Shown: in pieces, positions 51,381 to 59,554 of the stretch | Position numbering within the stretch: the first letter of the stretch is position 1 | Layout: each line of letters begins with the position of its first letter | Source: Anaeromyxobacter oryzisoli | Lineage (GTDB): Bacteria; Myxococcota; Myxococcia; Myxococcales; Anaeromyxobacteraceae | Assembly: GCF_022690765.1 (NCBI RefSeq) | Contig: NZ_JALCZA010000014.1 | Location: 1 to 64,000 of the forward strand | Direction of reading: 5' to 3' | DNA: 64,000 nucleotides | Made by a program: the position numbers and the translations under genes | The notes under the pieces: generated by a model | The model's input: the letters and a program-made list of their open reading frames with translations, nothing else | The model's database searches: none | What the model was told of the DNA's origin: nothing

Positions 51381-51407
51381 GGGTTCGGAAGGGTTCGGAA
51401 GGGTTCG
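51381..51407 (+). repeat. 10-bp tandem repeat abutting the murB start
   Basis: GGGTTCGGAA occurs twice in full and a third time as GGGTTCG, directly before the murB ATG. The repeat supplies the GGAAGGG that could serve as ribosome-binding sequence. Confidence 0.7.
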
Positions 51408-52361
51408 ATGAAGGACTGGAGGAGCGAGATCGAGCGGGTCGTCCGCGGGGAGCTCGTCCGGGACGCGCCGCTCGCGCCCCGGACCGCGATCCGCGTGGGC
51501 GGCCCCGCCGATCTCCTCGTCCGGCCGGCCGACCCGGACGCCCTCGCCGCGCTGCTCCAGGCGGTGCGCCGGCTCGGCGTGCCGCTCGCGGTGCTGGGCG
51601 GCGGCGCGAACACCCTGGTCGCCGACGCCGGCGTGCGCGGCGTCGTCCTGAAGCTCCCCCAGGACTTCCCCGGCGAGTCCTCCGCGGGCGAGGCGCTCGT
51701 GCTCGCCGCCGGCGCGCCCACCTCGCGCCTCCCGGCGCGCGCGCACGAGCTCGGCCTCGTCGGGATGGAGTTCGTGGCGGGGATCCCCGGGACGCTCGGC
51801 GGGTGCGTGGCGATGAACGCGGGGACGCGGCGCGGGGAGATGAAGGACATCGTCACGCGGGTCGAGCTCGCGACGGCGGACGGCGCCGGGTTCGTGCCCG
51901 CGGCGGCGCTCGGGTTCGCGTACCGGACGTGCCGGCTGCCGCCCGGCGCGGTCGTGACGCGCCTCGAGGTGCGGCTGCGGCGCGGGGACGTGGCGGAGAG
52001 CGCCGCGCGCATCGCCGCGGACCGCGAGCAGCGGCGGCGGACCCAGCCGCTCGACCGCCCCACCTTCGGCTCGACCTTCCGCAACCCGGAGGGCGACTTC
52101 GCGGGCCGGCTCGTGGAGGCGGTGGGCCTGAAGGGGCACCGTGTCGGGAACGCCACGTGGTCCACGGTCCACGCCAACTTCGTGACGAACCTCGGCGGCG
52201 CCACCGCGCGCGACGTGCTCGCCCTGGTCAAGCTGGCGCGCGCCCTCGTGAAGGAGCGGCTCGGGATCCGGCTCGAGGCCGAGGTGCGGCTCCTCGGCGA
52301 GTTCCTTGCAGAGGACCTGGTGGGGCTCGAGGATCTCGGGGCCCCGACGGGCGTATCCTGA
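51408..52361 (+). CDS. murB: UDP-N-acetylenolpyruvoylglucosamine reductase MurB (type II)
   Basis: A 317-residue FAD enzyme that reduces UDP-GlcNAc-enolpyruvate to UDP-MurNAc with NADPH. AIRVGGPADLLVRPAD and LGGGANTLVADAGVRG are the FAD-binding blocks, and GIPGTLGGCVAMNAG is the central FAD motif. FGSTFRNPEGDFAGRLVEA carries the proton-donating Ser, and the final Glu is in RLLGEFL. The absence of the type I YSE insertion puts it with the type II (Firmicutes-like) enzymes. The ATG at 51408 fits the family's start; it follows the 10-bp tandem repeat. The next gene, ddl, is 100 nt away. Confidence 0.95.
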   Translation: MKDWRSEIERVVRGELVRDAPLAPRTAIRVGGPADLLVRPADPDALAALLQAVRRLGVPLAVLGGGANTLVADAGVRGVVLKLPQDFPGESSAGEALVLAAGAPTSRLPARAHELGLVGMEFVAGIPGTLGGCVAMNAGTRRGEMKDIVTRVELATADGAGFVPAAALGFAYRTCRLPPGAVVTRLEVRLRRGDVAESAARIAADREQRRRTQPLDRPTFGSTFRNPEGDFAGRLVEAVGLKGHRVGNATWSTVHANFVTNLGGATARDVLALVKLARALVKERLGIRLEAEVRLLGEFLAEDLVGLEDLGAPTGVS

Positions 52362-52461
52362 GCCTTCAACCCGCGCTCGCCTGGGCGAGCGCAGGGGCGC
52401 GCGAGCGCGCCCCGGATCGAGCGGGACCGGAGCGTGAGCCTCCGCCCCGCCGGAGAGAGCG

Positions 52462-53385
52462 ATGAAGTGGACGGGCAAGCGGGTCGCGGTGCTGCACGGT
52501 GGTCGATCGAGCGAGCGGGACGTGTCGCTCCGCACCGGCGCAGCGTGCGCCGACGCGCTCCGGCAGAAGGGCTATGACGTCACCCTCGTGGACGTGGACG
52601 TGGACGTCGCGGCGCGGCTCCGCGAGGCGCGGGCGGAGGTGGCCTTCGTCGCCCTCCACGGGCGGTGGGGCGAGGACGGGTGCATCCAGGGGCTCCTCGA
52701 GTCCATGGGCATCCCCTACACCGGCTCGGGCGTGCTCGCCTCGGCCGTCGGCATGGACAAGGGCATCGCGAAGGTGCTCTTCCGCACCCTCGGCCTGCCG
52801 GTGATCGAGTACGTGGTGTTCCCGCCGGAGCGGGCGCCGTCGATCTCGGTGGCCGATCTCCCGTTCGGCCTGCCGTGCGTGGTGAAGCCCTCCGGCGAGG
52901 GCTCGAGCGTCGGCGTCCACCTCGTGAAGGACTCCGCGAAGCTCGGCGCCGCCTGCAAGGACGCGGCGTCGTTCAAGGGCGAGCTCATCGTCGAGCGGTA
53001 CGTGAAGGGGAAGGAGATCCAGGTCGCGGTGCTGGACGGCACCGCGCTCGGCGCCATCGAGGTGGTCCCGGCCAACGAGTTCTACGACTACGCCGCGAAG
53101 TACACCGCGGGGACGACGCAGTACTTCTACCCGGCGCGGATCCCGCCCGATCACGCGCGCGCGGTCATGGAGGCGGCCGAGAAGGCCCACCGCGGCCTCG
53201 GCTGCTCCGGCGTCACGCGGAGCGACTTCATCCTCACCGACGACGGCACGCCCTACGTGCTCGAGGTGAACACGCTCCCCGGGATGACCGCCACCTCGCT
53301 CGTCCCGAAGATCGCCGCGGGCAACGGCATCCCGTTCCCGGACCTCTGCGAGCGGCTGCTCGAGGGCGCGAGCCTGAAGGCGTAG
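52462..53385 (+). CDS. ddl: D-alanine:D-alanine ligase
   Basis: A 307-residue ATP-grasp ligase making D-Ala-D-Ala for MurF. LHGGRSSERDVSL (11-23) binds the first D-Ala, VKPSGEGSSVGV (141-152) is the ATP loop, EFYDYAAKYTAG (206-217) is the omega loop with its Tyr, and LEVNTLPGMT (267-276) holds the metal ligands. A Tyr at the omega-loop selectivity position indicates D-Ala (not D-Lac) synthesis, as in DdlB. Length is standard. It is preceded by 100 nt and followed 24 nt later by a strong terminator, so it ends the first dcw transcript. Confidence 0.96.
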   Translation: MKWTGKRVAVLHGGRSSERDVSLRTGAACADALRQKGYDVTLVDVDVDVAARLREARAEVAFVALHGRWGEDGCIQGLLESMGIPYTGSGVLASAVGMDKGIAKVLFRTLGLPVIEYVVFPPERAPSISVADLPFGLPCVVKPSGEGSSVGVHLVKDSAKLGAACKDAASFKGELIVERYVKGKEIQVAVLDGTALGAIEVVPANEFYDYAAKYTAGTTQYFYPARIPPDHARAVMEAAEKAHRGLGCSGVTRSDFILTDDGTPYVLEVNTLPGMTATSLVPKIAAGNGIPFPDLCERLLEGASLKA

Positions 53386-53409
53386 GCGCCGGGTTCGGAC
53401 TGAAGCGGA

Positions 53410-53439
53410 GACGGCGCCCTCGCGGGCGCCGTCTTCTTT
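53410..53439 (+). terminator. rho-independent terminator after ddl
   Basis: A perfect 10-bp stem GACGGCGCCC / GGGCGCCGTC with the loop TCGC is followed by TTCTTT. It would stop transcription of the murein block before the opposite-strand cytochrome cluster. Confidence 0.85.
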
Positions 53440-53443
53440 CGTG

Positions 53444-53612
53444 ATCGTCGCCGTGAACCGTGCCCGTCGCCGTCACCGGCCGCTCCGTGACCCGTGAACC
53501 GGCTCCCGACTCCCGTGGCCCACCCTCCGTGATCCGCCGGATCACGGGCGAGGGGACACGGGACCCGGGTCGCGGGCACGGGGAACGGTCACGGTCACGG
53601 GTACGATTACGG
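53444..53612. repeat. palindromic intergenic repeat, copy C
   Basis: Same family and orientation as copy B: left arm GTGCCCGTCGCCGTCACCGG then GTGACCCGTGAACCGG; right arm GGGGACACGGGACCCGGG, then GGCACGGGGAACGGTCACGG. The triple GGGAGGC of copy B is absent. It starts 5 nt after the ddl terminator. Confidence 0.7.
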
Positions 53613-53689
53613 ACCGTGCTGGCAGCCGGGAGGCATGCGGCGCGCGCTATGCTCCTCCCCGCCGCCTGACGGCGAGTCCCTCCCCCGTC

Positions 53690-54526
53690 CTACGGGGCCG
53701 CGCAGAGCGCGCGCGTCTCGCCGAGATCCGGGTTCGTGGGCTGGAGCTTCGCCGCCATCTCCACCGCCTGTGCGGACTCGGCGCACTGCCCGAGCTTCGC
53801 GTACGCCTTCGCCATGACAACGTAGGCCTGCGCGACGGGGGCGATCTCGAGCGCGCGCTGCGCCTTCTTGATCGCCTTCTCGGGCAGGCCGAGCTCGTAC
53901 AGGCGCCGCGCCATGTTCACGTCGCGCATCGCCTTCTTCATCGGATCGGCGCCGGGGAGCGGCGACTTCTCCGGGTTCACGGTCTTGTCGAGGTCCGCCT
54001 GGGTGGCCTCGCCGAGCAGCATCCGGATCCGGACCTTCAGGACCTCGCAGTAGTCGATCTGCCGGTAGGGCTCGAGGGCCATCAGCTTGAACTTCGCGTC
54101 GACGATCCCGACCATCGGGTGGAGCCGGATCCCGAGCCGGTCGTAGAGCACGTCGCCCTCGTCCACGAGCACCGGCATCTTCAAGCCCGTCTGGGCCACG
54201 AGCGCCTTCACCTCGTCGGGCGGCGCGGAGGACGAGACCACCGCGGCCCAGTGGATCGACTTCCCGGCGAGGTCGTGCTCGCACTGCGCCATCTGCTTCA
54301 GCGCGTCCGCCGAGCGCTCCTGGCCCGTGCGGAAGAAGACGAAGACGTTCGCCTTCACCTTCGCGGAGAGGAGCCGGTCCTTGCCGCCCGAGAGCGTCCT
54401 GAGCTCGACGTTCTCGATCAGCGTGCCGGCCTCGGCGTGGGCATGCGCGGTGGGCGGCAGCACGGCGACGACGGCGAGGATCGAGAGGAGGATGGAGCGC
54501 CGGGGGGATCGGGGAGATCGAGTCAT
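53690..54526 (-). CDS. exported thioredoxin-fold protein with TPR-like C-terminus
   Basis: A 278-residue protein with a Sec signal (RRSILLSILAVVAVLPPTAHAHA, in two parts: basic n-region then hydrophobic core). The first domain reads like an AhpC/TlpA-type thioredoxin fold: LIENVELRTLSGGKD, ANVFVFFRTGQERSADALK, KMPVLVDEGDVLYDRLGI and HPMVGIVDA. The usual CxxC is missing: FFRTGQER replaces the FWATWCxxC region. The last 85 residues form TPR-like helices (LPEKAIKKAQRALEIAP, AYVVMAKAYAKLGQCAES). The MTRSPRS start is at 54526; MPSSELP at 54547 is an alternative. It is a tandem paralogue of 54610-55437 and lies in the cytochrome unit. A role in cytochrome assembly or heme-thiol handling is inference. 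Confidence 0.75.
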   Translation of the reverse strand: MTRSPRSPRRSILLSILAVVAVLPPTAHAHAEAGTLIENVELRTLSGGKDRLLSAKVKANVFVFFRTGQERSADALKQMAQCEHDLAGKSIHWAAVVSSSAPPDEVKALVAQTGLKMPVLVDEGDVLYDRLGIRLHPMVGIVDAKFKLMALEPYRQIDYCEVLKVRIRMLLGEATQADLDKTVNPEKSPLPGADPMKKAMRDVNMARRLYELGLPEKAIKKAQRALEIAPVAQAYVVMAKAYAKLGQCAESAQAVEMAAKLQPTNPDLGETRALCAAP

Positions 54527-54609
54527 GGGGAGCTCGGATGATGGCATCCCGCCACGATGGGCGGTGTTCGTTGTCTGTCTCGCGATCGCGGGACGGCCGG
54601 CGCGTCGCG

Positions 54610-55437
54610 TCACCGCCCGCAGCTCTTCCTTCCGTCCACGGCGACGGAGCTGGCGGGGTCGATCTTCAAGGCGGCGTCGAAGGCGCGGATCGCCTCGGGG
54701 CACTTCCCCTGCGCCGCCAGGATCTCACCCTGCAGCGCATACCCCGCCGCCGTCGGCGCGACCGCGAGGACCTTCTCGACCTCGGCGAGGGCGCGATCGA
54801 GCTTCTGGATGCGCAGGAGCATCCGCGCGTAGTTGAGGTGCCTCCGCGCGACCCCCTCGTCCGTCCGCGTGATCGAGCGCTCCGGGGAGTCCAGCTTCGC
54901 GACGGCCGCCTCGTCGAGCTCCCCCAGCACGAGCCGGATCCGGGCCTTCACGCGTTCACAGTAGTTGATCTGCCGGAACGGCTCGTACGCCGCGAGCCGC
55001 CGGCTCTCGTCGAGGACTCCGACGGTGGGGTGCAGCCGGACCCCGAACCGGCCGTAGAGCGCGTCCCCCTCGTCCACCAGGACCGGCATCCGGATGCCGG
55101 TCTCGGTCACGACGGCCCGGACCTCGGCGGGCGCCCAGGAGCTCGAGACCACCCCGACCCAGTGGACCGGCTTGCCCGCGAGCTCCCTCTGGCAGGCGGC
55201 CAGCTCCCTCAGCGCGTCGGTCGAGTGCTCCTGCTGCGGCCGGAAGAACACCACCACGTCGGCCTTCGCGCCCTTCGCCAAGAGCGAGGCCCTCCCGCCG
55301 TCGATGGTGCGGAGCTCCGCGTCCTCGACGACCTCGCCCACGGCCACGTTGGCGAAGGCGCGGCCGGCGATCGGCCGCGCCCCCCACACCACGACGAGTC
55401 CCAGCAGGATCCCCCGGACGGCGAAGCGCCCGTTCAC
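54610..55437 (-). CDS. exported thioredoxin-fold/TPR protein, tandem paralogue
   Basis: A 275-residue paralogue of the next gene. It has a hydrophobic N-terminal signal (VRGILLGLVVVWGA), then VVEDAELRTIDGGRAS, ADVVVFFRPQQEHSTDALRE, VHWVGVVSSSWAPAEVRAVV, RMPVLVDEGDALYGRFGV and HPTVGVLDESRR. The last 90 residues are TPR-like, with APTAAGYALQGEILAAQGKCPEA. Again no CxxC is found at the thioredoxin position. Conserved single cysteines in both paralogues occur in the AxCxxxLAGK segment and in YCE before the linker, and these may matter functionally. It starts 10 nt after the multihaem cytochrome stop, so the two are one transcript. Confidence 0.77.
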   Translation of the reverse strand: MNGRFAVRGILLGLVVVWGARPIAGRAFANVAVGEVVEDAELRTIDGGRASLLAKGAKADVVVFFRPQQEHSTDALRELAACQRELAGKPVHWVGVVSSSWAPAEVRAVVTETGIRMPVLVDEGDALYGRFGVRLHPTVGVLDESRRLAAYEPFRQINYCERVKARIRLVLGELDEAAVAKLDSPERSITRTDEGVARRHLNYARMLLRIQKLDRALAEVEKVLAVAPTAAGYALQGEILAAQGKCPEAIRAFDAALKIDPASSVAVDGRKSCGR

Positions 55438-55447
55438 GCCGGCCTCT

Positions 55448-56533
55448 TCACTTCGCCGCGGCGCTGGTCAGCGTCTTGTTGTTGTAGGTCTTCGTGTCGT
55501 GGCACGTCTTCGCGCACGAGCCGCCGTTCGGCAGCTTCGTGAAGCCGACCTTGAGCATCCAGCCCTTCGGGCCGTACGGCACGCCGTCGCGGATGTGGTG
55601 GTCCTGCTTCGACGCGTGGACCTCGTGACAGGCGCGGCACGTCCGGCCGCGCTCCCTGTTCACGTGCACGTAGTGGAGGTTGCGCGAGCCGTCCCGGAAG
55701 CCGGTGAGCGTGGTGGTCTCGGCCTCGGAGACGACCTTGTCGTTGTGGCAGCCGTAGCAGAGCGCGTAGAGCTTCCGGTCGTAGGGCGCGTAGAACTTCT
55801 CGGGGTACGGCGCCACCAGGAGGCGGAAGTTCTCGCCACCGTGGGTCCGGTGGCAGGCGGAGCAGTCCTTCGCCTTCACCGGGTCGTGCCACACCTTGTT
55901 CTCGTCCAGCCACTTCTTGAAGTTCGTCATGAGCCGCCCGTCATCGGTGGTCATGCCGTCCTTCGCGTGGCAGTTCACGCACAGGTCGAACGGCAGCGCG
56001 ATGAGCAGCTTCTCGACGTTGGCCGCGTGCGGGTTGTGGCAGTTCGAGCACTTCTTGCCCGTCGTCACCGCGTCGTGCCTCACCTTCGCGGTGGTCACCT
56101 GCTGCTTGATGCCGGCGTGGCAGCGGGTGCACATGTCCACCATCTCGCTGGCGAGGAGGGCGGTCTCCACGGAGTTGTGCGGGTTGTGGCAGTCGGTGCA
56201 CGCCTCGGCCGCCGGCACGTGCTTGTACTTCCGCGCCATCACGTCGCGCACGTCGTCGTGACACTCGAAGCACTGCTCGTTCACGCTCGCGTGCCGGATC
56301 GGCCCCGGGTTCTTCGGATCGTTGTTCTGATGGCACACGCCGCAGTCGCCGCCCTCGAACGGTGCGTGCGAATGAAGCGCCTTGTCCTTCGGCAGGGGGG
56401 CGACGTCGGCGCCGCGACGGAGGGCCTGCTTCTTCACCTCCGTCTTCATCGGGGCCGCGTCCGCTCGCTGCGCGCCGAGGCCGAGGGAGATCGCGGCGAG
56501 AGCCGCCGCGAGGATCGGGAGCCGCTTGTCCAT
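55448..56533 (-). CDS. multihaem c-type cytochrome (9 CxxCH plus one CxxxCH)
   Basis: A 361-residue exported cytochrome. After a Sec signal ending near AQRADA, nine CxxCH sites follow: CGVCH, CFECH, CTDCH, CTRCH, CSNCH, CVNCH, CSACH, CYGCH and CRACH. A tenth is CAKTCH (Cys-x3-Cys-His), an unusual spacing. Several sites have CHxPH, typical of doubled-CXXCH-motif proteins. Such cytochromes carry electrons across the periplasm or outer surface in metal-respiring bacteria. The MDKRLP start at 56533 has GGAG six bases upstream. It is followed by the two thioredoxin-fold genes and preceded by a related three-haem gene; the order suggests a dedicated redox module. Confidence 0.9.
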   Translation of the reverse strand: MDKRLPILAAALAAISLGLGAQRADAAPMKTEVKKQALRRGADVAPLPKDKALHSHAPFEGGDCGVCHQNNDPKNPGPIRHASVNEQCFECHDDVRDVMARKYKHVPAAEACTDCHNPHNSVETALLASEMVDMCTRCHAGIKQQVTTAKVRHDAVTTGKKCSNCHNPHAANVEKLLIALPFDLCVNCHAKDGMTTDDGRLMTNFKKWLDENKVWHDPVKAKDCSACHRTHGGENFRLLVAPYPEKFYAPYDRKLYALCYGCHNDKVVSEAETTTLTGFRDGSRNLHYVHVNRERGRTCRACHEVHASKQDHHIRDGVPYGPKGWMLKVGFTKLPNGGSCAKTCHDTKTYNNKTLTSAAAK

Positions 56534-56716
56534 TTCCACTCCGCTGCGAGGGGCCGGCCGCGCGTCGGCCTCTGCTCGTCCACTGTGGGGCACGCGCGTC
56601 GGGGACGAATCTTTGACTACATTGACGACCATCGGCCTTGATCCGGCCCAAGTGCGACGAAATTCACCACTCCGCGAACCGTCATCCGGCGTGGTGCCGG
56701 AATCCAGAATGCAAGC

Positions 56717-57067
56717 TCAGGAGCGCAGGAGCAATTTCCGGTTCCTGGAATTGTGCGGCGAATGGCAGGCGAGGCACTTCGTGCCATTCGTCCTCGGGTG
56801 AACGGCCCGGTCCATCTTCACCGGAGCCGAGCCGCTGAACTCGTCGTGGCACCCGAAGCACACGTCGTTGCCGGCCGAGGCCGGCCCGGGATTCTTCGAG
56901 TCATTTCGAGCGTGACACGTGTCGCACGCCCCCATCTCGAAAGGACCGTGCGAAGACGCCGCCTGCTCCCGAGGCAGCGGCGCGAGCCGGTCGTCGGCGC
57001 CGCGAGCGACCTGTGCAGCCAGCGCGAGCGCGGCGGCGGTGAGGAGAGGTGCGAAACGAACGCGCAT
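56717..57067 (-). CDS. small three-haem c-type cytochrome
   Basis: A 116-residue exported cytochrome. A Sec signal (APLLTAAALALAAQVARG) is followed by three sites: CDTCH, CFGCH and CLACH. The block LAPLPREQAASSHGPFEMG, then KNPGP, repeats the start of the larger cytochrome (VAPLPKDKALHSHAPFEGG, then KNPGP), so the two share a homologous N-terminal unit and one probably derives from the other. It is the first gene of the minus-strand redox block and diverges from ftsQ across a 273-nt region. Confidence 0.85.
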   Translation of the reverse strand: MRVRFAPLLTAAALALAAQVARGADDRLAPLPREQAASSHGPFEMGACDTCHARNDSKNPGPASAGNDVCFGCHDEFSGSAPVKMDRAVHPRTNGTKCLACHSPHNSRNRKLLLRS

Positions 57068-57340
57068 TCGATCTGCTCCGTGAGATTTCGAGTGCCCTGC
57101 CTCTCGACGTTCGAGGGAGCGAACTCATTTACACGAACACCCTGCCCGGGTCGATGTCGCGAATCGCGCAGGCGCTTCCGGCTGGCTGCGGGCGGGGTGG
57201 ATGCACTCCGGATGCCAGGACACAGAGTCGATCCGGTCGAAAACTTGCCAAGCCTGGAGGCTGGGGCATCCTGCACCCTCGGGTGATAGCGCCTGGAAGC
57301 GGTCGCGATCGGTGCGGCCGTGTGGGCGGGTGGAGCGGCG

Positions 57341-58192
57341 GTGGCGCGGGGTCCGAACCGACGACGGGTGGACAGGGTTCCAGGGGAGCAACGGCGGCGG
57401 CTCGCCCGCGCGCTCGGGCTCGCCCTGCCCGCGATCGTGGCGGTGCTCGCGCTCGGCGGCGCCGGGTTCCTGGCCTGGCGCGTGGGGTTCGCCGGTGACC
57501 TCCTCCGCGTGAAGGAGCTCCGGTTCGAGGGGCTGCACCGCGCGACCGCCGCCGAGCTCGCGGAGCTCTCGCCGGCGCACGTCGGCGATCACCTCCTCTT
57601 CATCGATCCCGGCGCGATGGAGGCGGCCCTCCGGCGGCACCCGTGGGTCGCGCGGGCGGTGGTCCGCCGGCGCTGGCCCCCTGCGCTCGAGGTCACCGTG
57701 ACGGAGCGCGAGCCCGCCGCCCTCGTCGATCTCGGCGGGCTGTACCTGGTGGACGCGCACGGCGAGGTGTTCAAGCGGGCGGCGCCGGGCGACGGGCTCG
57801 ACCTGCCCCTCGTCACCGGCATCGACCGCGAGGACTGGACCGACCGCCGGGCGGAGTACGAGCCGCTGCTGGCGGCGGCGCTGGCCCTGCTCGGGCGCTG
57901 GTCGGAGCGGGGGCTCGGCGCGCTGGCGATCTCGGAGATCCACGTCGATCCCGACTACGGGACGACGCTCTTCACGGCCGACGGCGCGGAGGTGCGGCTC
58001 GGCCAGGGTGACATCGAGGAGAAGCTGTCGCGCCTCTCGCGCGTTCTCTCGGCGCTCGACGCCGAGGGGCGGCGGGCGGAGGTGCTCCACCTCGACAACC
58101 GGCGGCGCCCGGAGTGGGTGGCCGTGCGGCTGGCGGGACGTGGCGGTGGGGACGGCGGTGATCCGCCCGGGCGCTCGGCGCCGGGGCGGTAG
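57341..58192 (+). CDS. ftsQ: cell division protein FtsQ
   Basis: A 283-residue bitopic protein that links FtsL/FtsB to the divisome. A basic, about 20-residue cytoplasmic tail precedes one membrane helix (LALPAIVAVLALGGAGFLAW). The POTRA domain follows (VKELRFEGLHRATAAELAEL) with the HPWVARAVVRRRWPPALEVTV core block, then VDAHGEVFKRAAPGDGLDLP of the FtsQ domain. The C-terminus has Gly/Arg-rich residues beyond the fold. GTG at 57341 is chosen because GGAG lies five bases upstream; GTG at 57320 is in frame. It starts the second dcw transcript, separated from ddl by the opposite-strand redox block. Confidence 0.9.
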   Translation: MARGPNRRRVDRVPGEQRRRLARALGLALPAIVAVLALGGAGFLAWRVGFAGDLLRVKELRFEGLHRATAAELAELSPAHVGDHLLFIDPGAMEAALRRHPWVARAVVRRRWPPALEVTVTEREPAALVDLGGLYLVDAHGEVFKRAAPGDGLDLPLVTGIDREDWTDRRAEYEPLLAAALALLGRWSERGLGALAISEIHVDPDYGTTLFTADGAEVRLGQGDIEEKLSRLSRVLSALDAEGRRAEVLHLDNRRRPEWVAVRLAGRGGGDGGDPPGRSAPGR

Positions 58193-58303
58193 GTGGTGGC
58201 AGGCTCCGGGGCACGCGGCCGCGCGCCCCGGGGCGGCACGGAGGGTCCGAGAGGGCCCGTCGGGTGAGCGCGAGAGCGCGACACGCCCGGAGAGGTGGTG
58301 GTC

Positions 58304-59536
58304 ATGGCGAAGAGCGGCGACATCCTCGTCGGCCTGGACATCGGCACGACGAAGATCTGCGCCATCGTCGGCGAGGTGACCGACGAGGGCGCGATCGACA
58401 TCATCGGCATCGGCTCGCACCCGTCGAAGGGGCTGCGGAAGGGCGTGGTCGTCAACATCGACGCCACCGTCGCCTCGATCAAGCGCGCGATCGAGGAGGC
58501 CGAGCACATGGCGGGGTGCGAGATCACCACCGTCTACACGGGGATCGCCGGCGGGCACATCAAGGCGTTCCCGTCGCACGGCGTCGTCGCGGTGAAGGAC
58601 AAGGAGGTCCGCCAGCAGGACGTGGACCGCGTGATCGACCAGGCCAAGGCGGTGGCGATCCCCCTCGACCGCGAGGTGATCCACGTCCTGCCCCAGGAGT
58701 ACGTGGTCGACGACCAGGACGGCGTGAAGGAGCCGGTCGGGATGAGCGGCGTCCGCCTGGAGGCGAAGGCGCTCATCGTCACCGGCGCGGTCTCGTCCGC
58801 CCAGAACATCGTGAAGTGCGCCCAGCGCACCGGCCTGAACGTCGCGGACATCGTGCTCCAGCCCCTCGCCTCGTCCCTCGCCACCCTGAGCGAGGACGAG
58901 AAGGAGCTCGGCGTCTGCCTGGTGGACATCGGCGGCGGCACGACCGACATCGCGATCTTCCACAACGGCGCGATCCAGCACACGGCCGTCATCTCGCTCG
59001 GCGGCAACCACCTCACGAACGACGTGGCCGTCGGGCTCCGCACGCCCACGCACGAGGCGGAGCGGCTCAAGAAGCAGTACGGCTGCGCGATGGCGTCGAT
59101 GGTCGAGAAGTCCGAGACGATCGAGGTCCCGAGCGTGGGCGGGGGCTCCCCGCGCGTCCTCTCCCGACACATCCTCGCCGAGATCGTGGAGCCGCGCGTC
59201 GAGGAGATCTTCATGCTCGTCCAGCACGAGATCCAGAAGTGCGGGATGGAGGAGATCCTCGCCTCCGGCGTGGTGATCACCGGCGGCTCGACGCTGCTCG
59301 CCGGGATGCCGGAGATGGCGGAGGAGGTCCTCGGGGTGCCGGTCCGGCGCGGGCTGCCCCGGTCCATCGGCGGGCTCGTGGACGTGGTGAAGAGCCCGAT
59401 GTACGCCACCGCGGTGGGGCTGGTGATCTTCGGGGCGCAGCAGCAGGACGCGAGCCCGTACTTCAAGATCCGCGACGAGAACGTGTACCGCAAGGTGAAG
59501 GGCCGCATGAAGGAGTGGCTCGGGCAGATCTTCTAG
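58304..59536 (+). CDS. ftsA: cell division protein FtsA
   Basis: A 410-residue actin-like ATPase that tethers FtsZ to the membrane. VGLDIGTTK (9-17) is phosphate-1, VCLVDIGGGTTDIAIFHNG (about 203-221) phosphate-2, and VVITGGSTLLAGMPEMAEEV the adenosine motif; the 1C subdomain lies between. The C-terminal GRMKEWLGQIF is the amphipathic membrane-targeting helix. ATG 58304 has GGAGAGG eight bases upstream; an ATG at 58295 is in frame but lacks support. It lies 111 nt after ftsQ and 18 nt before ftsZ, and is of ordinary length. Confidence 0.97.
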   Translation: MAKSGDILVGLDIGTTKICAIVGEVTDEGAIDIIGIGSHPSKGLRKGVVVNIDATVASIKRAIEEAEHMAGCEITTVYTGIAGGHIKAFPSHGVVAVKDKEVRQQDVDRVIDQAKAVAIPLDREVIHVLPQEYVVDDQDGVKEPVGMSGVRLEAKALIVTGAVSSAQNIVKCAQRTGLNVADIVLQPLASSLATLSEDEKELGVCLVDIGGGTTDIAIFHNGAIQHTAVISLGGNHLTNDVAVGLRTPTHEAERLKKQYGCAMASMVEKSETIEVPSVGGGSPRVLSRHILAEIVEPRVEEIFMLVQHEIQKCGMEEILASGVVITGGSTLLAGMPEMAEEVLGVPVRRGLPRSIGGLVDVVKSPMYATAVGLVIFGAQQQDASPYFKIRDENVYRKVKGRMKEWLGQIF

Positions 59537-59554
59537 CCGGCGGGGGCGACGGAC

